Below are positions 43,651 to 51,767 of a stretch of DNA of 64,000 bases, in pieces; within the stretch, counting starts at the first letter, position 1, and the number at the start of each line of letters is the position of its first letter. The notes beneath the pieces are model-generated. The model did not search any database. It was not told the origin of the DNA and saw only the letters and a list, made by a program, of their open reading frames with translations. The stretch lies in the NCBI GenBank assembly GCA_016195825.1, contig JACPYV010000018.1, positions 18,650-82,649 on the forward strand, in the 5' to 3' direction. The translations under genes and the position numbers were made by a program. Origin of the DNA: Burkholderiales bacterium. GTDB lineage: Bacteria; Pseudomonadota; Gammaproteobacteria; Burkholderiales; Burkholderiaceae_C.

Positions 43651-43669
43651 TTGATCTGTTGAGATCGAA
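43651..43669. promoter_or_regulatory. Imperfect inverted repeat, possible LysR site
   Basis: TTGATC-TGTTGA-GATCGAA lies in the AT-rich 109-base gap between the third SDR and the second LysR gene. The two arms match except for one extra base. It is a candidate binding site. The gap is clearly more AT-rich than its surroundings and should also hold both promoters. Confidence 0.45.
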
Positions 43670-43724
43670 TAAATCAGCCAAAAGACACATCACAATCCAT
43701 CCGAACTAAACAATTGGAGACGCC

Positions 43725-44618
43725 GTGGACCGCCTCGACGCCATGCACCTCTTCGTGCGCATCGTCGACCTGGCCAGCTTCACCAAGGCCGCCGATGAGC
43801 TGCAGCTGCCGCGCGCGTCGGTCAGCCTGGCACTGCAGCAGCTGGAGGCGCGGCTGGGCGTGCGGCTGCTGAACCGCACCACGCGGCATGTGAGCCCCAC
43901 GCTCGACGGCCAGGCTTACTACCAGCGCTGCCAACAGATCCTGCAGGACGTGGGCGAGGCGGAGGAGCTGTTCCATGCCAGCCAGCTCAAGCCCCGCGGC
44001 AAGCTGCGCGTGGACATGCAGGGCAACCAGGCACTGCGCTTCGTGCTGCCCTACCTCGGCGACTTCCACGCCCGCTACCCGGACATCGAACTGGAGATCG
44101 GGCTTGGTGACCGCTTCGTCGACCTCGTGCGCGAGGGCGTGGATTGCGTGCTGCGCTCCGGCGAGCCCAAGGATTCATCCATGGTGGGCCGGCGCGTGGC
44201 GCAGCTGCGCCAGGTCACCTGCGCCAGCCGCGACTACATCGCCCGCCGCGGCCTGCCGCGCACGCTGGACGAATTTGCCACCCACCAGGCCGTCAACTAC
44301 ATCGGCGCCGGCGGCCGCGTGCTGCCCTTCGACTTCGTCGTCGACGGCGAGGCCCGCAGCCTGGCGCTGCCCGGCCCGGTCACCGTCAGCAGCGCCACGG
44401 CCTATGGGGCCTGCTGCCTGGCCGGCCTGGGCTTCATCCAGGCGCCGCGCTATGCCTTCGAGGCCCCGCTGGCCAGCGGCGAGCTGGTCGAGGTCTTCCC
44501 GGACTGGCAGCCCGCGCCGTTGCCGGTCTACGTGCTCTACCCGCACGCGCGTCAGCTGTCATCGCGGGTCAGGGTGTTCGTGGACTGGCTGGCGCAGCGG
44601 ATGGCGGCGGCGAGCTGA
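43725..44618 (+). CDS. LysR-family transcriptional regulator (CrgA/DsdC-like subgroup)
   Basis: 297 residues. MDRLDAMHLFVRIVDLASFT and KAADELQLPRASVSLALQQL form the helix-turn-helix, and GVRLLNRTTRHVSPTLDGQAY the wing. The effector domain follows: KLRVDMQGNQALRFVLPYLG onwards, then GDRFVDLVREGVDCVLRSGE, a string typical of the large CrgA-like LysR subgroup, and the final VLYPHARQLSSRVRVFVDW. The start is a GTG at 43725 with GGAGA seven bases ahead. The next Met is five codons on. It is the presumed regulator of the divergent SDR. A strong inverted repeat follows the stop. Confidence 0.92.
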   Translation: MDRLDAMHLFVRIVDLASFTKAADELQLPRASVSLALQQLEARLGVRLLNRTTRHVSPTLDGQAYYQRCQQILQDVGEAEELFHASQLKPRGKLRVDMQGNQALRFVLPYLGDFHARYPDIELEIGLGDRFVDLVREGVDCVLRSGEPKDSSMVGRRVAQLRQVTCASRDYIARRGLPRTLDEFATHQAVNYIGAGGRVLPFDFVVDGEARSLALPGPVTVSSATAYGACCLAGLGFIQAPRYAFEAPLASGELVEVFPDWQPAPLPVYVLYPHARQLSSRVRVFVDWLAQRMAAAS

Positions 44619-44636
44619 GACTGCATCAGCGAAGCC

Positions 44637-44683
44637 GCGCCCCAGCCGCGCGCGGCCACGCCGGTGACATGGCGCTGGGGCGC
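44637..44683. terminator. Inverted repeat between convergent genes
   Basis: GCGCCCCAGC (44637-44646) and GCTGGGGCGC (44674-44683) pair perfectly over 10 bp with a 27-base loop. They fill the gap between the LysR stop and the convergent metallo-hydrolase stop. A bidirectional terminator is likely, though no T run is present. Confidence 0.5.
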
Positions 44684-45823
44684 TCAGTCCAGCGGCCAGG
44701 GCATGGCCTTCGGCAGCTTGCGCAGGTCCTCCGGCTCGGCCGGCTCCACACGCTTTCGCGTCGGCGCATCCGCCGCCCGCCACCACGGCAGCGCCGTCTC
44801 GCCCCGTGCCGGCTCCACCGCTTCGCCCAGCCGAGGCATCAGCAGCTGGGCACCCTGCCGCGGGCCCAATTCCAGCAGCGTCTCCGCCGGCTGGTCCCAG
44901 TCGTGCAGCGCCAACGAAAACGTGCCCCAGTGCACGGGCAGGAAGGCGCCGCCGCCCAGCAGATGCAGCGCCTTCAGCGCGTTCTCGGGCCCGAGGTGGA
45001 TGTCGCCCCAGGACGGGTGGAAGGCGCCGACTTCCAGCATGACGAGGTCGAAGGGTCCCAGTCGCTCGCGGATGACGGCGTACTCGCTCGTCAGGCCCGT
45101 GTCACCGCTGAAGAACACGCGGTGCCTGGGCGACTCGATGACGATGGACGACCACAGCGTTGCATTGCGGTCGGTCAGCGAGCGGCCCGAGAAGTGTTGC
45201 GACGGCGCGGCGTGGATGCGCAGGTCGGCGGCTGGGTGCTGCCAGTGCTCCCACCAGTCCAGCTCCACGATGCGCTCCGGCGGGACACCCCAGGCCTGCA
45301 GGTGCGCGCCCACGCCCAGCGAGGTGATGAAGGGCACGTCCTGCAGCTTCACCAGCTCGCGGATGGTGCCGTGGTCCAGGTGGTCGTAGTGGTCGTGCGA
45401 GATGACGACGGCATCGAGCGGCGGCAGGGCCTTCAGCCCCAGCGGCACGGGCTGGAAGCGCTTCGGGCCGGCGAGCTGCGATGGCGACGCGCGCTTGGCC
45501 CACACCGGGTCGGTCAGCACGCGCAGGCCGTCGATCTCGATGAGCACCGTGGAGTGGCCCAGCCACGTCGCGCGCAGGCCGGCGTCGTTGGGCTTGAGCC
45601 AGGCGTCCAGCGGGTTCACCGACGGCAACGGACCGGCCGGCGTGCGGCGGCCGTCGGCGCAGATGAAGTCGCCCAGCGACGGCCGCTCGGTGCTGTCGCG
45701 CAGGCCGGGCTGGATGGGGTGGATGTTGCGAAAGCCCTCGCCGGTGTCGGTCGCGCGGTACAGCGGCGAGGCCCGCATGCGTTCGAGACGGAGGCCGGTG
45801 GCGCGTTTGCCGAGTGATTTCAT
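44684..45823 (-). CDS. MBL-fold metallo-hydrolase (RomA/UlaG-like, COG2220)
   Basis: 379 residues. ATWLGHSTVLIEIDGLRVLT and DAVVISHDHYDHLDH carry the HxHxDH zinc motif. FFSGDTGLT supplies the bridging Asp and LPVHWGTFSLALHDW the last His. This is the arrangement of the COG2220 beta-lactamase-fold hydrolases, some of which are linked to outer-membrane changes (RomA) and others act as N-acyl-phosphatidylethanolamine phospholipase D-like enzymes. The N-terminus without signal peptide suggests the cytoplasm. The Met at 45823 is the first residue that gives the family's RASPLYRATDTGEGFRN-type lead. Substrate unknown. Confidence 0.88.
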   Translation of the reverse strand: MKSLGKRATGLRLERMRASPLYRATDTGEGFRNIHPIQPGLRDSTERPSLGDFICADGRRTPAGPLPSVNPLDAWLKPNDAGLRATWLGHSTVLIEIDGLRVLTDPVWAKRASPSQLAGPKRFQPVPLGLKALPPLDAVVISHDHYDHLDHGTIRELVKLQDVPFITSLGVGAHLQAWGVPPERIVELDWWEHWQHPAADLRIHAAPSQHFSGRSLTDRNATLWSSIVIESPRHRVFFSGDTGLTSEYAVIRERLGPFDLVMLEVGAFHPSWGDIHLGPENALKALHLLGGGAFLPVHWGTFSLALHDWDQPAETLLELGPRQGAQLLMPRLGEAVEPARGETALPWWRAADAPTRKRVEPAEPEDLRKLPKAMPWPLD

Positions 45824-45941
45824 CGAGCGTGGGAGACCGCATCGGCCTCCGGTGAGCGGGCAGAATCCGGACGTGGAGGTAAGGGCCGCCGTTTCAAGCC
45901 CGGGCGTGCCTACACTGCCCTCCCCGTCCCCAGGAGTCCGC

Positions 45942-46976
45942 ATGAGGCCCAAGATCACCCGGTTGCATCTGTCCGGCCTGTTGGCCATCGTGCTGCTGCC
46001 GGTGGCCGCCGCCGCTTCAGATTTCGAGGTGTTGCACCGTTTCACCCTCGGTGGCGAGGGCGGCTGGGACTATCTGAGCTACGACGCGCCGACGCACCGC
46101 CTCTTCATCTCGCGCGGCCAGCATGTGCAGGTGGTGGACCCGCGCAGCGGCGCCATCGTCGGCGACATCCCCGACACGCCCGGCGTGCACGGCATTGCGC
46201 TGGCGCCTGAGCTCGACAAGGGCTTCACCAGCAATGGCCGCGACAATTCCATCAGCGTCTTCACCGCCAGCAACCTGAAGACGACGGCGAAGATTCCCAC
46301 GCCCAAGGGCGAGAACCCCGACTTCATCGCGTACGACGAGGGCACCAGGCAGGTGCTGGCTTTCAACGGCCGCAGCCACAACGCCAGCGTCATCGACGCG
46401 GTGGGCGACAAGCTCGTCGCCACCATCGCGCTGGCCGGCAAGCCCGAGGCGGCCGTGGCCGACGGGCGCGGCCTGATGTTCATCGACATCGAGGACAAGA
46501 ACCAGCTGCAGGCCATCGACCTCAAGACCCGCGCCGTCGTCGCAACCTGGTCGCTGCCTGGCTGCGACGAGCCCGCCGGCCTGGCCATGGACCGCGCCGC
46601 TCGGCGGCTCTTCGTCGGCTGCCACAACAAGACGCTGCTGGTGGTCAACGCGGACACCGGCAAGACCGTGGCGCAACTTCCCATCGGCGACGGCGTCGAC
46701 GCGAATGGCTTCGACACGGAGCGCGGCCTCGTCTTCAGCTCGCAGGGTGATGGCACGTTGTCCGTCATCCAGGCCGCGGCGGCCGACAGCTTCAAACCGC
46801 GGCAAACCGTCGCCACGGCCCGCGGCGCCCGCACGATGGCGCTCAACGCGGTGGACCACGAGGTCTATCTCGTGACGGCCGAGTTCGACGAGCAGCCCGC
46901 CGCAGCTGGCCAGACGCGTCCGAGCCGCACCATGAAGCCGGGCTCGTTCACACTGCTGGTGGTGGGCGAGAAGTAG
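45942..46976 (+). CDS. Periplasmic YncE-like beta-propeller protein
   Basis: 344 residues. The signal peptide is LHLSGLLAIVLLPVAAAA. Repeats of four-stranded blades follow: HRLFISRGQHVQVVDPRSG, NSISVFTASNLKTTAKIPT, HNASVIDAVGDKLVATIAL, RRLFVGCHNKTLLVVNADTG and DGTLSVIQ. This is the seven-bladed propeller pattern of YncE and quinoprotein-like proteins, for which no enzyme activity is assured. CAGGAG eight bases before the ATG at 45942 sets the start. It is divergent from the metallo-hydrolase (118-base gap). Confidence 0.85.
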   Translation: MRPKITRLHLSGLLAIVLLPVAAAASDFEVLHRFTLGGEGGWDYLSYDAPTHRLFISRGQHVQVVDPRSGAIVGDIPDTPGVHGIALAPELDKGFTSNGRDNSISVFTASNLKTTAKIPTPKGENPDFIAYDEGTRQVLAFNGRSHNASVIDAVGDKLVATIALAGKPEAAVADGRGLMFIDIEDKNQLQAIDLKTRAVVATWSLPGCDEPAGLAMDRAARRLFVGCHNKTLLVVNADTGKTVAQLPIGDGVDANGFDTERGLVFSSQGDGTLSVIQAAAADSFKPRQTVATARGARTMALNAVDHEVYLVTAEFDEQPAAAGQTRPSRTMKPGSFTLLVVGEK

Positions 46977-46998
46977 CCGGACCCTTCGCCTATAGCGG

Positions 46999-47549
46999 CT
47001 ATAGCGGCTTGGGCGTGGCGGGCGCGCGGCGCATCGAGCGCAGCAGCGCGAGCGCCTGCGCGGTGGGCTCAGCGGGCTCGCCGTTGACGAGGATGGTGAA
47101 GCTGACGCGCAGCTCACCCATGCCGAGGGCACCCTGCGTGAGGTGCTTGAAGCCGCCCGGCTCGGGCGCGCGGTCGGTGGCCGAAAAGGGTAGCCGACCT
47201 TGCCGGTCGCGCCGAGGTCGTTGAGCCTGAGTTCGGGCTCGACGGCGCGGGGGCGGATCTGGTCCGCCGCGCGTTGCACCATGGCGCGGATGTCGTTCGC
47301 CGTCGGCGCCTGGGCGCTGCCTACCGGCCAGATGGGCGTGACCAGCAGCTGCAATGCGGCGGCGTCGGTGCCGGCAATCGTCACGGTAGGCGGTAGGTCG
47401 GCGCGCGGCCGCTGGATCTGCCCGTGCCATCCGTCGGGCAGGTCCATGACCAGGTCGTCGTGGCCGGGCAGCGGCACGCGCAGTTCGGCGGCCGGGGCCG
47501 GCAGCGCGAGGGTCAGCGCGAGCAGCGCGGCGGCGACGGTCTTGAGCAT
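46999..47549 (-). pseudogene. Secreted protein of unknown function with a frameshift
   Basis: It starts MLKTVAAALLALTLALPAPAA (signal peptide, ATG at 47549) and runs through LLVTPIWPVGSAQAP and ELRLNDLGATGKVGYPF. At about 47185-47195, at TACCCTTTTCGG on the mRNA strand, the sensible reading changes frame. The continuation SATDRAPEPGGFKHLTQGAL, then MGELRVSFTILVNGEPAEPT and ALLRSMRRAP, lies one base off and stops at TAG 46999-47001. Staying in the first frame gives a run of Ser/Arg shadow sequence. One lost base in the CCC-TTTT run would explain it. Restored, the product has about 183 residues. I do not recognise the family; it looks like a small periplasmic protein with a substrate-binding style. 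Confidence 0.7.
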
Positions 47550-47610
47550 GGGCGGGTCGCCTCTTGAGCAGGGCACAGGCCGATGTTGCCTGATGGCAGG
47601 TACCGGCGCG

Positions 47611-47991
47611 TCAGGCCTCGGCAATCGCGGCGATGGACACCTTCAGCCCAGGCACGCGCGCCGGCAGTTTGGCGCCCTGGCGCGCCGGCGGGTCGGACGG
47701 GAACCAGCGCAACCATTCCTCGTTCATGCCGGCGAAGTCTTCCTCGTCGGCCAGCACGATCGTCACGCTGACGATCTTGTCCATCGCGCTGCCTGCCGCC
47801 TCCAGGATGGCGGCGATGTTGGTCAGACATTGGCGCGTCTGCTCCTGCACCGTGGTGCCGACGAACTGGCCGGTCTCTGGATCGGTCGGTGCCGTGCCGG
47901 ACACGAACACCAGCCCGGCGGCCTTGACGGCCTGGCTGTACATCGGCGGCGGCTTGGCGGCCTTGGGGGTGTAGACGATGTTGCGGGGCAT
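47611..47991 (-). CDS. RidA/YjgF/UK114 family protein
   Basis: 126 residues. PPPMYSQAVKAAGLVFVSGT and PTDPETGQFVG, then TRQCLTNIAAILEAAGSAMDKI and FAGMNEEWLRWFP are family-typical. The proteins form trimers, and the archetype hydrolyses reactive enamine/imine intermediates to ketoacids plus ammonia. The Arg that binds the carboxylate in RidA normally lies in a P-x-R-x-x-x-x-x-x-L-P segment near the end. Here that segment reads PPARQGAKLPARVPG, so it seems conserved. The Met at 47991 is used. It is followed by the frameshifted gene on the same strand, 61 bases away. Confidence 0.9.
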   Translation of the reverse strand: MPRNIVYTPKAAKPPPMYSQAVKAAGLVFVSGTAPTDPETGQFVGTTVQEQTRQCLTNIAAILEAAGSAMDKIVSVTIVLADEEDFAGMNEEWLRWFPSDPPARQGAKLPARVPGLKVSIAAIAEA

Positions 47992-48113
47992 GGGAGGTTC
48001 TCCTGGGTGGCTGTGCTTGAACACCTTGGCCGTGTGCCGGTCGCGGCCCCGCGCGTCCTGCCGCGCCGCCGGATTGTGCGGGGCGGGCGTGATCCATGTC
48101 TCATCTCGCCGCC

Positions 48114-48145
48114 TTGAATTCGCGGACAGCGATGGCATCTGTAAT
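48114..48145 (+). promoter_or_regulatory. Possible promoter of the small hypothetical gene
   Basis: TGTAAT at 48140-48145 is a good -10 box. TTGAAT at 48114-48119 would be the -35 box, but the 20-base spacer is too long for comfort. If right, the first ATG at 48148 lies ahead of the transcription start and translation begins at 48172. Confidence 0.3.
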
Positions 48146-48171
48146 TCATGCATCACTCACCGAGTGCCTTC

Positions 48172-48495
48172 ATGCCGTCTGTCATCAAGCTCACCGTCCC
48201 GTCTGAACTGCTATCGCTCGGTCGCCTCGCGCACCTGCTGCAGGCCCTCGAAGGCCAGGGCCGCGCGGCAGACCCGCACCAGTACCAGTTGCTGGTCCAG
48301 AAGCTGTCGGCCGAACTGCACGAGCACCAGGGCCATGAGTCGCTGCCAGGCCTGCTGGACCACTTCCCCGCCGCGGCGGAGGTCTACGAGAACCTGCAGT
48401 ACGCGCATGCCGGGCTGTGCCGGGTCCCGCTGGAAATGTCGCTCAGCTCGGAGTTGGCCGCGCGGGAGTTGCTGGGTCGTATCCGCAAGCCCTAA
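48172..48495 (+). CDS. Small hypothetical protein (107 residues)
   Basis: Begins MPSVIKLTVPSELLSLGRLA and is helical (LLQALEGQGRAADPHQYQLL, LSAELHEHQGHESLP), ending MSLSSELAARELLGRIRKP. There is no signal, membrane helix or family I know. The composition and codon use look like a true gene. An upstream in-frame ATG at 48148 would add eight residues. Neither ATG has a Shine-Dalgarno. It converges on the histidine kinase, and the stops share bases (ctaa, 48492-48495). It is divergent from the RidA gene. Confidence 0.6.
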   Translation: MPSVIKLTVPSELLSLGRLAHLLQALEGQGRAADPHQYQLLVQKLSAELHEHQGHESLPGLLDHFPAAAEVYENLQYAHAGLCRVPLEMSLSSELAARELLGRIRKP

Positions 48496-50570
48496 GTCGT
48501 CCGCAGGCCGATCTCGAACATCACGCCGTCTGCGACATTGCGCGCCGCAATGCTGCCGCCCATCTTGGCCAGATAGGTCTTGGCCACGAACAGCCCCTGC
48601 CCGCGTCGCTGGCCGTCCGCCGGGTCGGCATCGCTGACGCCGTAGTCGAAGATGCGCGCGAGCTGGTCGTGGGCGATGTGCGGGCCCCGGTTGTGGATGT
48701 CGACGGTCGCCAGCTCGCCTTCCACGCGCAGTGCCAGCGTGATGGCCGTGCCGGCGACGCGGTGGCGGTCTGCGTTGGTCAGCACGTGCGTGATCGCGTC
48801 CTCCAGCGGGTACTCGTCGGCCTGCACCCAGACCGGCTCGGCGGCCGGCGCGTAGGTGACGTCCGCAATGCCTGCATACGCGGCGTTCTCGGCCACGCCG
48901 CGCAGAAAGGCGTCCAGGTCCAGCCGGGCGACGGCCAGCGTCGCGGCGGCCAGCGCTTCGCTCGGCGAGGCCTGGCCATAGAGCACTTTCACGGCCTGCT
49001 GCATGCGCTGAACGTAGCGCCGGCTGGGGTCGGATTCCGCCCCGTGCAGCAGCATCAGCGACTGCAGCGGCGACATGATTTCGTGGCCCACCGCGTGCCA
49101 CTGGTCGTGCTCGCGCTCCGCGCGCAGTTGCTCGCGGCGCAGACTGTCGCGGGCGTGCCGCAGCAGGTCCGACAGGCTGCCGGCCAGGATGCCCAGCTCG
49201 TCGCGGCCGCGCAGGTCGGCCACATCCAGCGTGCCCAGCTCGAAGCGCTCGGGCTGCTGCAACTGGTGCGACAGCGCCGCCGCGCGCTTCGTCAGCGTCG
49301 CCACGCGGCGGATCAGGCCCATCTCGATGATGAGCCAGGCCAGCGCGATGGCCGCCAGCATTGCGCCCACCGGCCAGGCCAGCCGCGCGGCGCTGGCGCT
49401 CAGGGAGCGGTCCAAGCCCTGCAGGTCACCCGTGAGCGTCACGTCGAAGCGGCCGGCCGGCGTCGTGACGCCGTCCCTGGCCGTCAGCGTGCGCGGCGTC
49501 GCCGGCGCGGGCAGGCGCTGGATCAGCGCCGTCAGCCACGGCGAAGGCGGCGCGCCGGCTTCCTCGGCGCCCTGAAGCAGCGCGACCACATGACTGCCAC
49601 GGGTGATGCTCAGCGTCTCGCCCGGCGCCAGCGTGCCGGCCAGGCGGGCCAGCGTCAGCGGCGGCTGCGCGCCCGCTGCGGCGCTGTCGAACAGCGTCGC
49701 GCCGCCGGGGCCCAGCAGCGCCAGCCGCAGGCCGGTGCGCGCCAGGTCCACGGGCGGCCATTGCGGCCCGCCGGGGCGGAACAGCGCCTCGCGGAAGGCC
49801 TCCACCGGCAGGCGGATGGAGAGGGTCGTGCGGCGCGGGCAGTCGTCGCCCGCGTTGGTGTTCAGGCACGGCCCTTCGCGCCAGACCCAGCCGCGGAAGT
49901 CGCGCTGTGGTCGGGCACGGCGTGGCAGCGTCGCCCCGTCGGCCGCGTCCACCACGAAGCCGGCGAGCTGGCCGCGCTGCGCGTCCAGCGCCTCGACCGG
50001 TGCCAGCCAGTGCTGCACGTCGTCGCCGCGCTTGAGGCTGACCTGCACGCGGTGCACGCCGGCCAGCTCGGTCGCACCGCGCTCGCGCGCGACCAGCGGC
50101 GGCGCGTCCAGGCTGGCGACCAGGTAGACGAAGCCGCCGGCGTAGGCATTGCTGCCGACGGCCGCGCACAGGCTGGCGCCGCCCGGGTACTGCAGCGCGC
50201 AGCCGGCCATGTCGACGGCGCGCTGCGCCTTGGTGGCGTCGTCGAAATCGATGGCGGCGAAGGGCAGCACCAGCGGTGCGACCCAGCCGGGCTCGACCTG
50301 TGCTGGCTCGGGGTTCATCAGCGCCAGCTGGCCGGATGGATGGCGCAGTTGCGCGACCACCTCGGCCAGCGACTTGGCGAAGGTCTGCTCGTAGCGCTGG
50401 GCGTTGCGCTGGCGCTCCTCGTTCAGCAGCGCCAGCGTCAGCGCCAGCGTTGCCAGTGCCAGCGCGACGAAGACCAGGTGGAAGACGATGCGGTTGCGAA
50501 ACGCTGCAAGGCCCAGGCGGGGCATGTCGGCGAACTCGGGTAGCGGGAAGTCAACCCGGCCGAGCTTCAT
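48492..50570 (-). CDS. Sensor histidine kinase with large periplasmic domain
   Basis: 692 residues. Helix 1 (IVFHLVFVALALATLALTLALL, about 25-46) precedes a periplasmic sensor of about 320 residues that contains two Cys pairs (CALQYPGGASLCAA, CLNTNAGDDC). Helix 2 (LAWPVGAMLAAIALAWLIIEM) and a HAMP-like linker follow. The H box AVGHEIMSPLQSLMLLH carries His at about 496. The ATPase domain has HVLTNADRHRV (N box), DIHNRGPHI and GQGLFVAKTYLAKMGG (G box). The D/G1 box has HNRG in place of DNG, a notable change. Its ATG overlaps the response regulator stop (ATGA), so they form a pair. The paired Cys may suit redox or metal sensing, in line with sodC nearby (inference). Confidence 0.9.
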   Translation of the reverse strand: MKLGRVDFPLPEFADMPRLGLAAFRNRIVFHLVFVALALATLALTLALLNEERQRNAQRYEQTFAKSLAEVVAQLRHPSGQLALMNPEPAQVEPGWVAPLVLPFAAIDFDDATKAQRAVDMAGCALQYPGGASLCAAVGSNAYAGGFVYLVASLDAPPLVARERGATELAGVHRVQVSLKRGDDVQHWLAPVEALDAQRGQLAGFVVDAADGATLPRRARPQRDFRGWVWREGPCLNTNAGDDCPRRTTLSIRLPVEAFREALFRPGGPQWPPVDLARTGLRLALLGPGGATLFDSAAAGAQPPLTLARLAGTLAPGETLSITRGSHVVALLQGAEEAGAPPSPWLTALIQRLPAPATPRTLTARDGVTTPAGRFDVTLTGDLQGLDRSLSASAARLAWPVGAMLAAIALAWLIIEMGLIRRVATLTKRAAALSHQLQQPERFELGTLDVADLRGRDELGILAGSLSDLLRHARDSLRREQLRAEREHDQWHAVGHEIMSPLQSLMLLHGAESDPSRRYVQRMQQAVKVLYGQASPSEALAAATLAVARLDLDAFLRGVAENAAYAGIADVTYAPAAEPVWVQADEYPLEDAITHVLTNADRHRVAGTAITLALRVEGELATVDIHNRGPHIAHDQLARIFDYGVSDADPADGQRRGQGLFVAKTYLAKMGGSIAARNVADGVMFEIGLRTT

Positions 50571-51268
50571 CCGCCGGTCCAGCGAAAACCGCGCATCGGG
50601 ATGTTCTCGAGGCCGTCGAACGCTGGGTCCACGTCGCGGAAGGCGTCGCGGATGGTGGCCACATGCTTCCTCACGTTGTCGCGGTTGCGGCCGCTCTTGA
50701 CCACGTCGAACAGCTCCTCGTAGCTGACCACCGCGCCCGTACGCGCATGCAGCGTCGCCAGGATGCGCTGCGCCGTCAGCGGCAGGTTGATGCGCTGGCC
50801 CCGCCACATCGGCGTGCGCTGCCACAGCGGGTCCAGCTGCAGGCTGTCGTCGGACGGCCTGGACGCGGCTGCCTTGGCCGGCTCGCGCAGACGGGCGGTG
50901 CGCAGGATGTCCAGGAAGGTCTCGACGAACTCGGCCTCGTCAAAGGTCGTCTTCTGCAGGTAGTCCCAGGCGTCCAGCGCCTTCATGATGCTGCGGTAGA
51001 TGGCCGCCGGCATGGCCGACACGACCAGCACCGGCGTGCCCATGCCCTGCTTGTTGATCTCGTTGATCAGCGCCACGCCGGCATTGCGCTCGCGGCCCAG
51101 CTCGATGTCCAACACGACGAGGTCGTAGCGCTCGCGCAGCAGCGCGCCTTCCGCGGTGTCGCGGTCGAACCATTGATCCACGGTCAGTTCGGGGCGGGCG
51201 GCGCGAATCCAGCCGGCCAGCTGCGCGCTGGTGGTGGGATCGTCTTCGATGACGGCGATGCGGGGCAT
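50567..51268 (-). CDS. Response regulator with winged-helix output
   Basis: 233 residues. The receiver is RIAVIEDDPTTSAQLAGWI (acidic pair), then LVVLDIELGRERNAGVALI (phospho-Asp), TPVLVVSAMP (Ser) and YLQKTTF (Lys). The C-terminal part at about 150-233 is a winged helix of the OmpR/transcriptional-regulator type: INLPLTAQRILATLHARTGA, then VVSYEELFDVVKSGRNRDNV and VRKHVATIRDAFRDV. The order differs a little from classical OmpR. It is upstream partner of the kinase. A perfect palindrome at 51302-51319, 34 bases before the start, is the likely autoregulatory site. Confidence 0.9.
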   Translation of the reverse strand: MPRIAVIEDDPTTSAQLAGWIRAARPELTVDQWFDRDTAEGALLRERYDLVVLDIELGRERNAGVALINEINKQGMGTPVLVVSAMPAAIYRSIMKALDAWDYLQKTTFDEAEFVETFLDILRTARLREPAKAAASRPSDDSLQLDPLWQRTPMWRGQRINLPLTAQRILATLHARTGAVVSYEELFDVVKSGRNRDNVRKHVATIRDAFRDVDPAFDGLENIPMRGFRWTGG

Positions 51269-51301
51269 GGCGGGATTATCTGGAGCCGCGCCGGCACGGC
51301 C

Positions 51302-51319
51302 GCGGAAGGAATCTTCCGC
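51302..51319. promoter_or_regulatory. Palindrome upstream of the two-component operon
   Basis: GCGGAAGGAATCTTCCGC, a perfect 7-bp inverted repeat with four central bases, 34 bp before the response regulator ATG. The reverse complement of the site at 52385-52402 differs from it at one base of 18. Confidence 0.7.
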
Positions 51320-51333
51320 CGGGCCTCAGCGCT

Positions 51334-51735
51334 TCAGACGTACCGGATCCATTGGCTGAGCACGGCCTGCAACGCCGGCAGCCTGGCGGCGAGGTCGGCG
51401 GCGGAGCTGAACTCGACTTGCGCGCGCTCCTTGCCCAGCCATTTCAGCAAGCCGCTCGGGTCGGCGATGGCCAGGCCGCCCTCCGGCAGCTCGCGGGCCT
51501 TGGCGCCCAGGTGCAGGATCAGGCCCAGGTCGGTCTTGCTGCGCAGGTGGGTGGTGGCGAAGTACTCGCGGGTGCGCCAGCTGGGCGCGTTCCACTTGAT
51601 GCCTTCAGCGATGGACGGGTCCACGGCGAGGATCGCCTTGCGCAGCGTCTCGACCTCGGCCTTGAACGGGTGTGCCAGCGCCGCCATGAAGGTATCCACG
51701 GCGGCCGTGGTGTCGGCAGCGGTCAGCTGGGGCAT
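51334..51735 (-). CDS. DUF1801 domain protein
   Basis: 133 residues. MPQLTAADTTAAVDTFMAAL and HPFKAEVETLRKAILAVDPS lead to IAEGIKWNAPSWRTREYFAT, the family's hallmark E-x-I-K-W-x-x-P-x-W stretch. HLGAKAREL and the final LSQWIRYV follow. The family (YdhG-like) has a small alpha/beta fold of unknown function. It follows sodC by 32 bases on the same strand. It ends 65 bases before the response regulator, so read-through into the two-component genes is possible. Confidence 0.85.
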   Translation of the reverse strand: MPQLTAADTTAAVDTFMAALAHPFKAEVETLRKAILAVDPSIAEGIKWNAPSWRTREYFATTHLRSKTDLGLILHLGAKARELPEGGLAIADPSGLLKWLGKERAQVEFSSAADLAARLPALQAVLSQWIRYV

Positions 51736-51767
51736 GGTGGCGATTCTGGCGGTGCATCCGCGGGGCT

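Noticed and set aside
46988..47008. Tandem TATAGCGGC repeat as regulatory element
   Set aside because: Only two units at the end of a broken gene; the length is compatible with chance.
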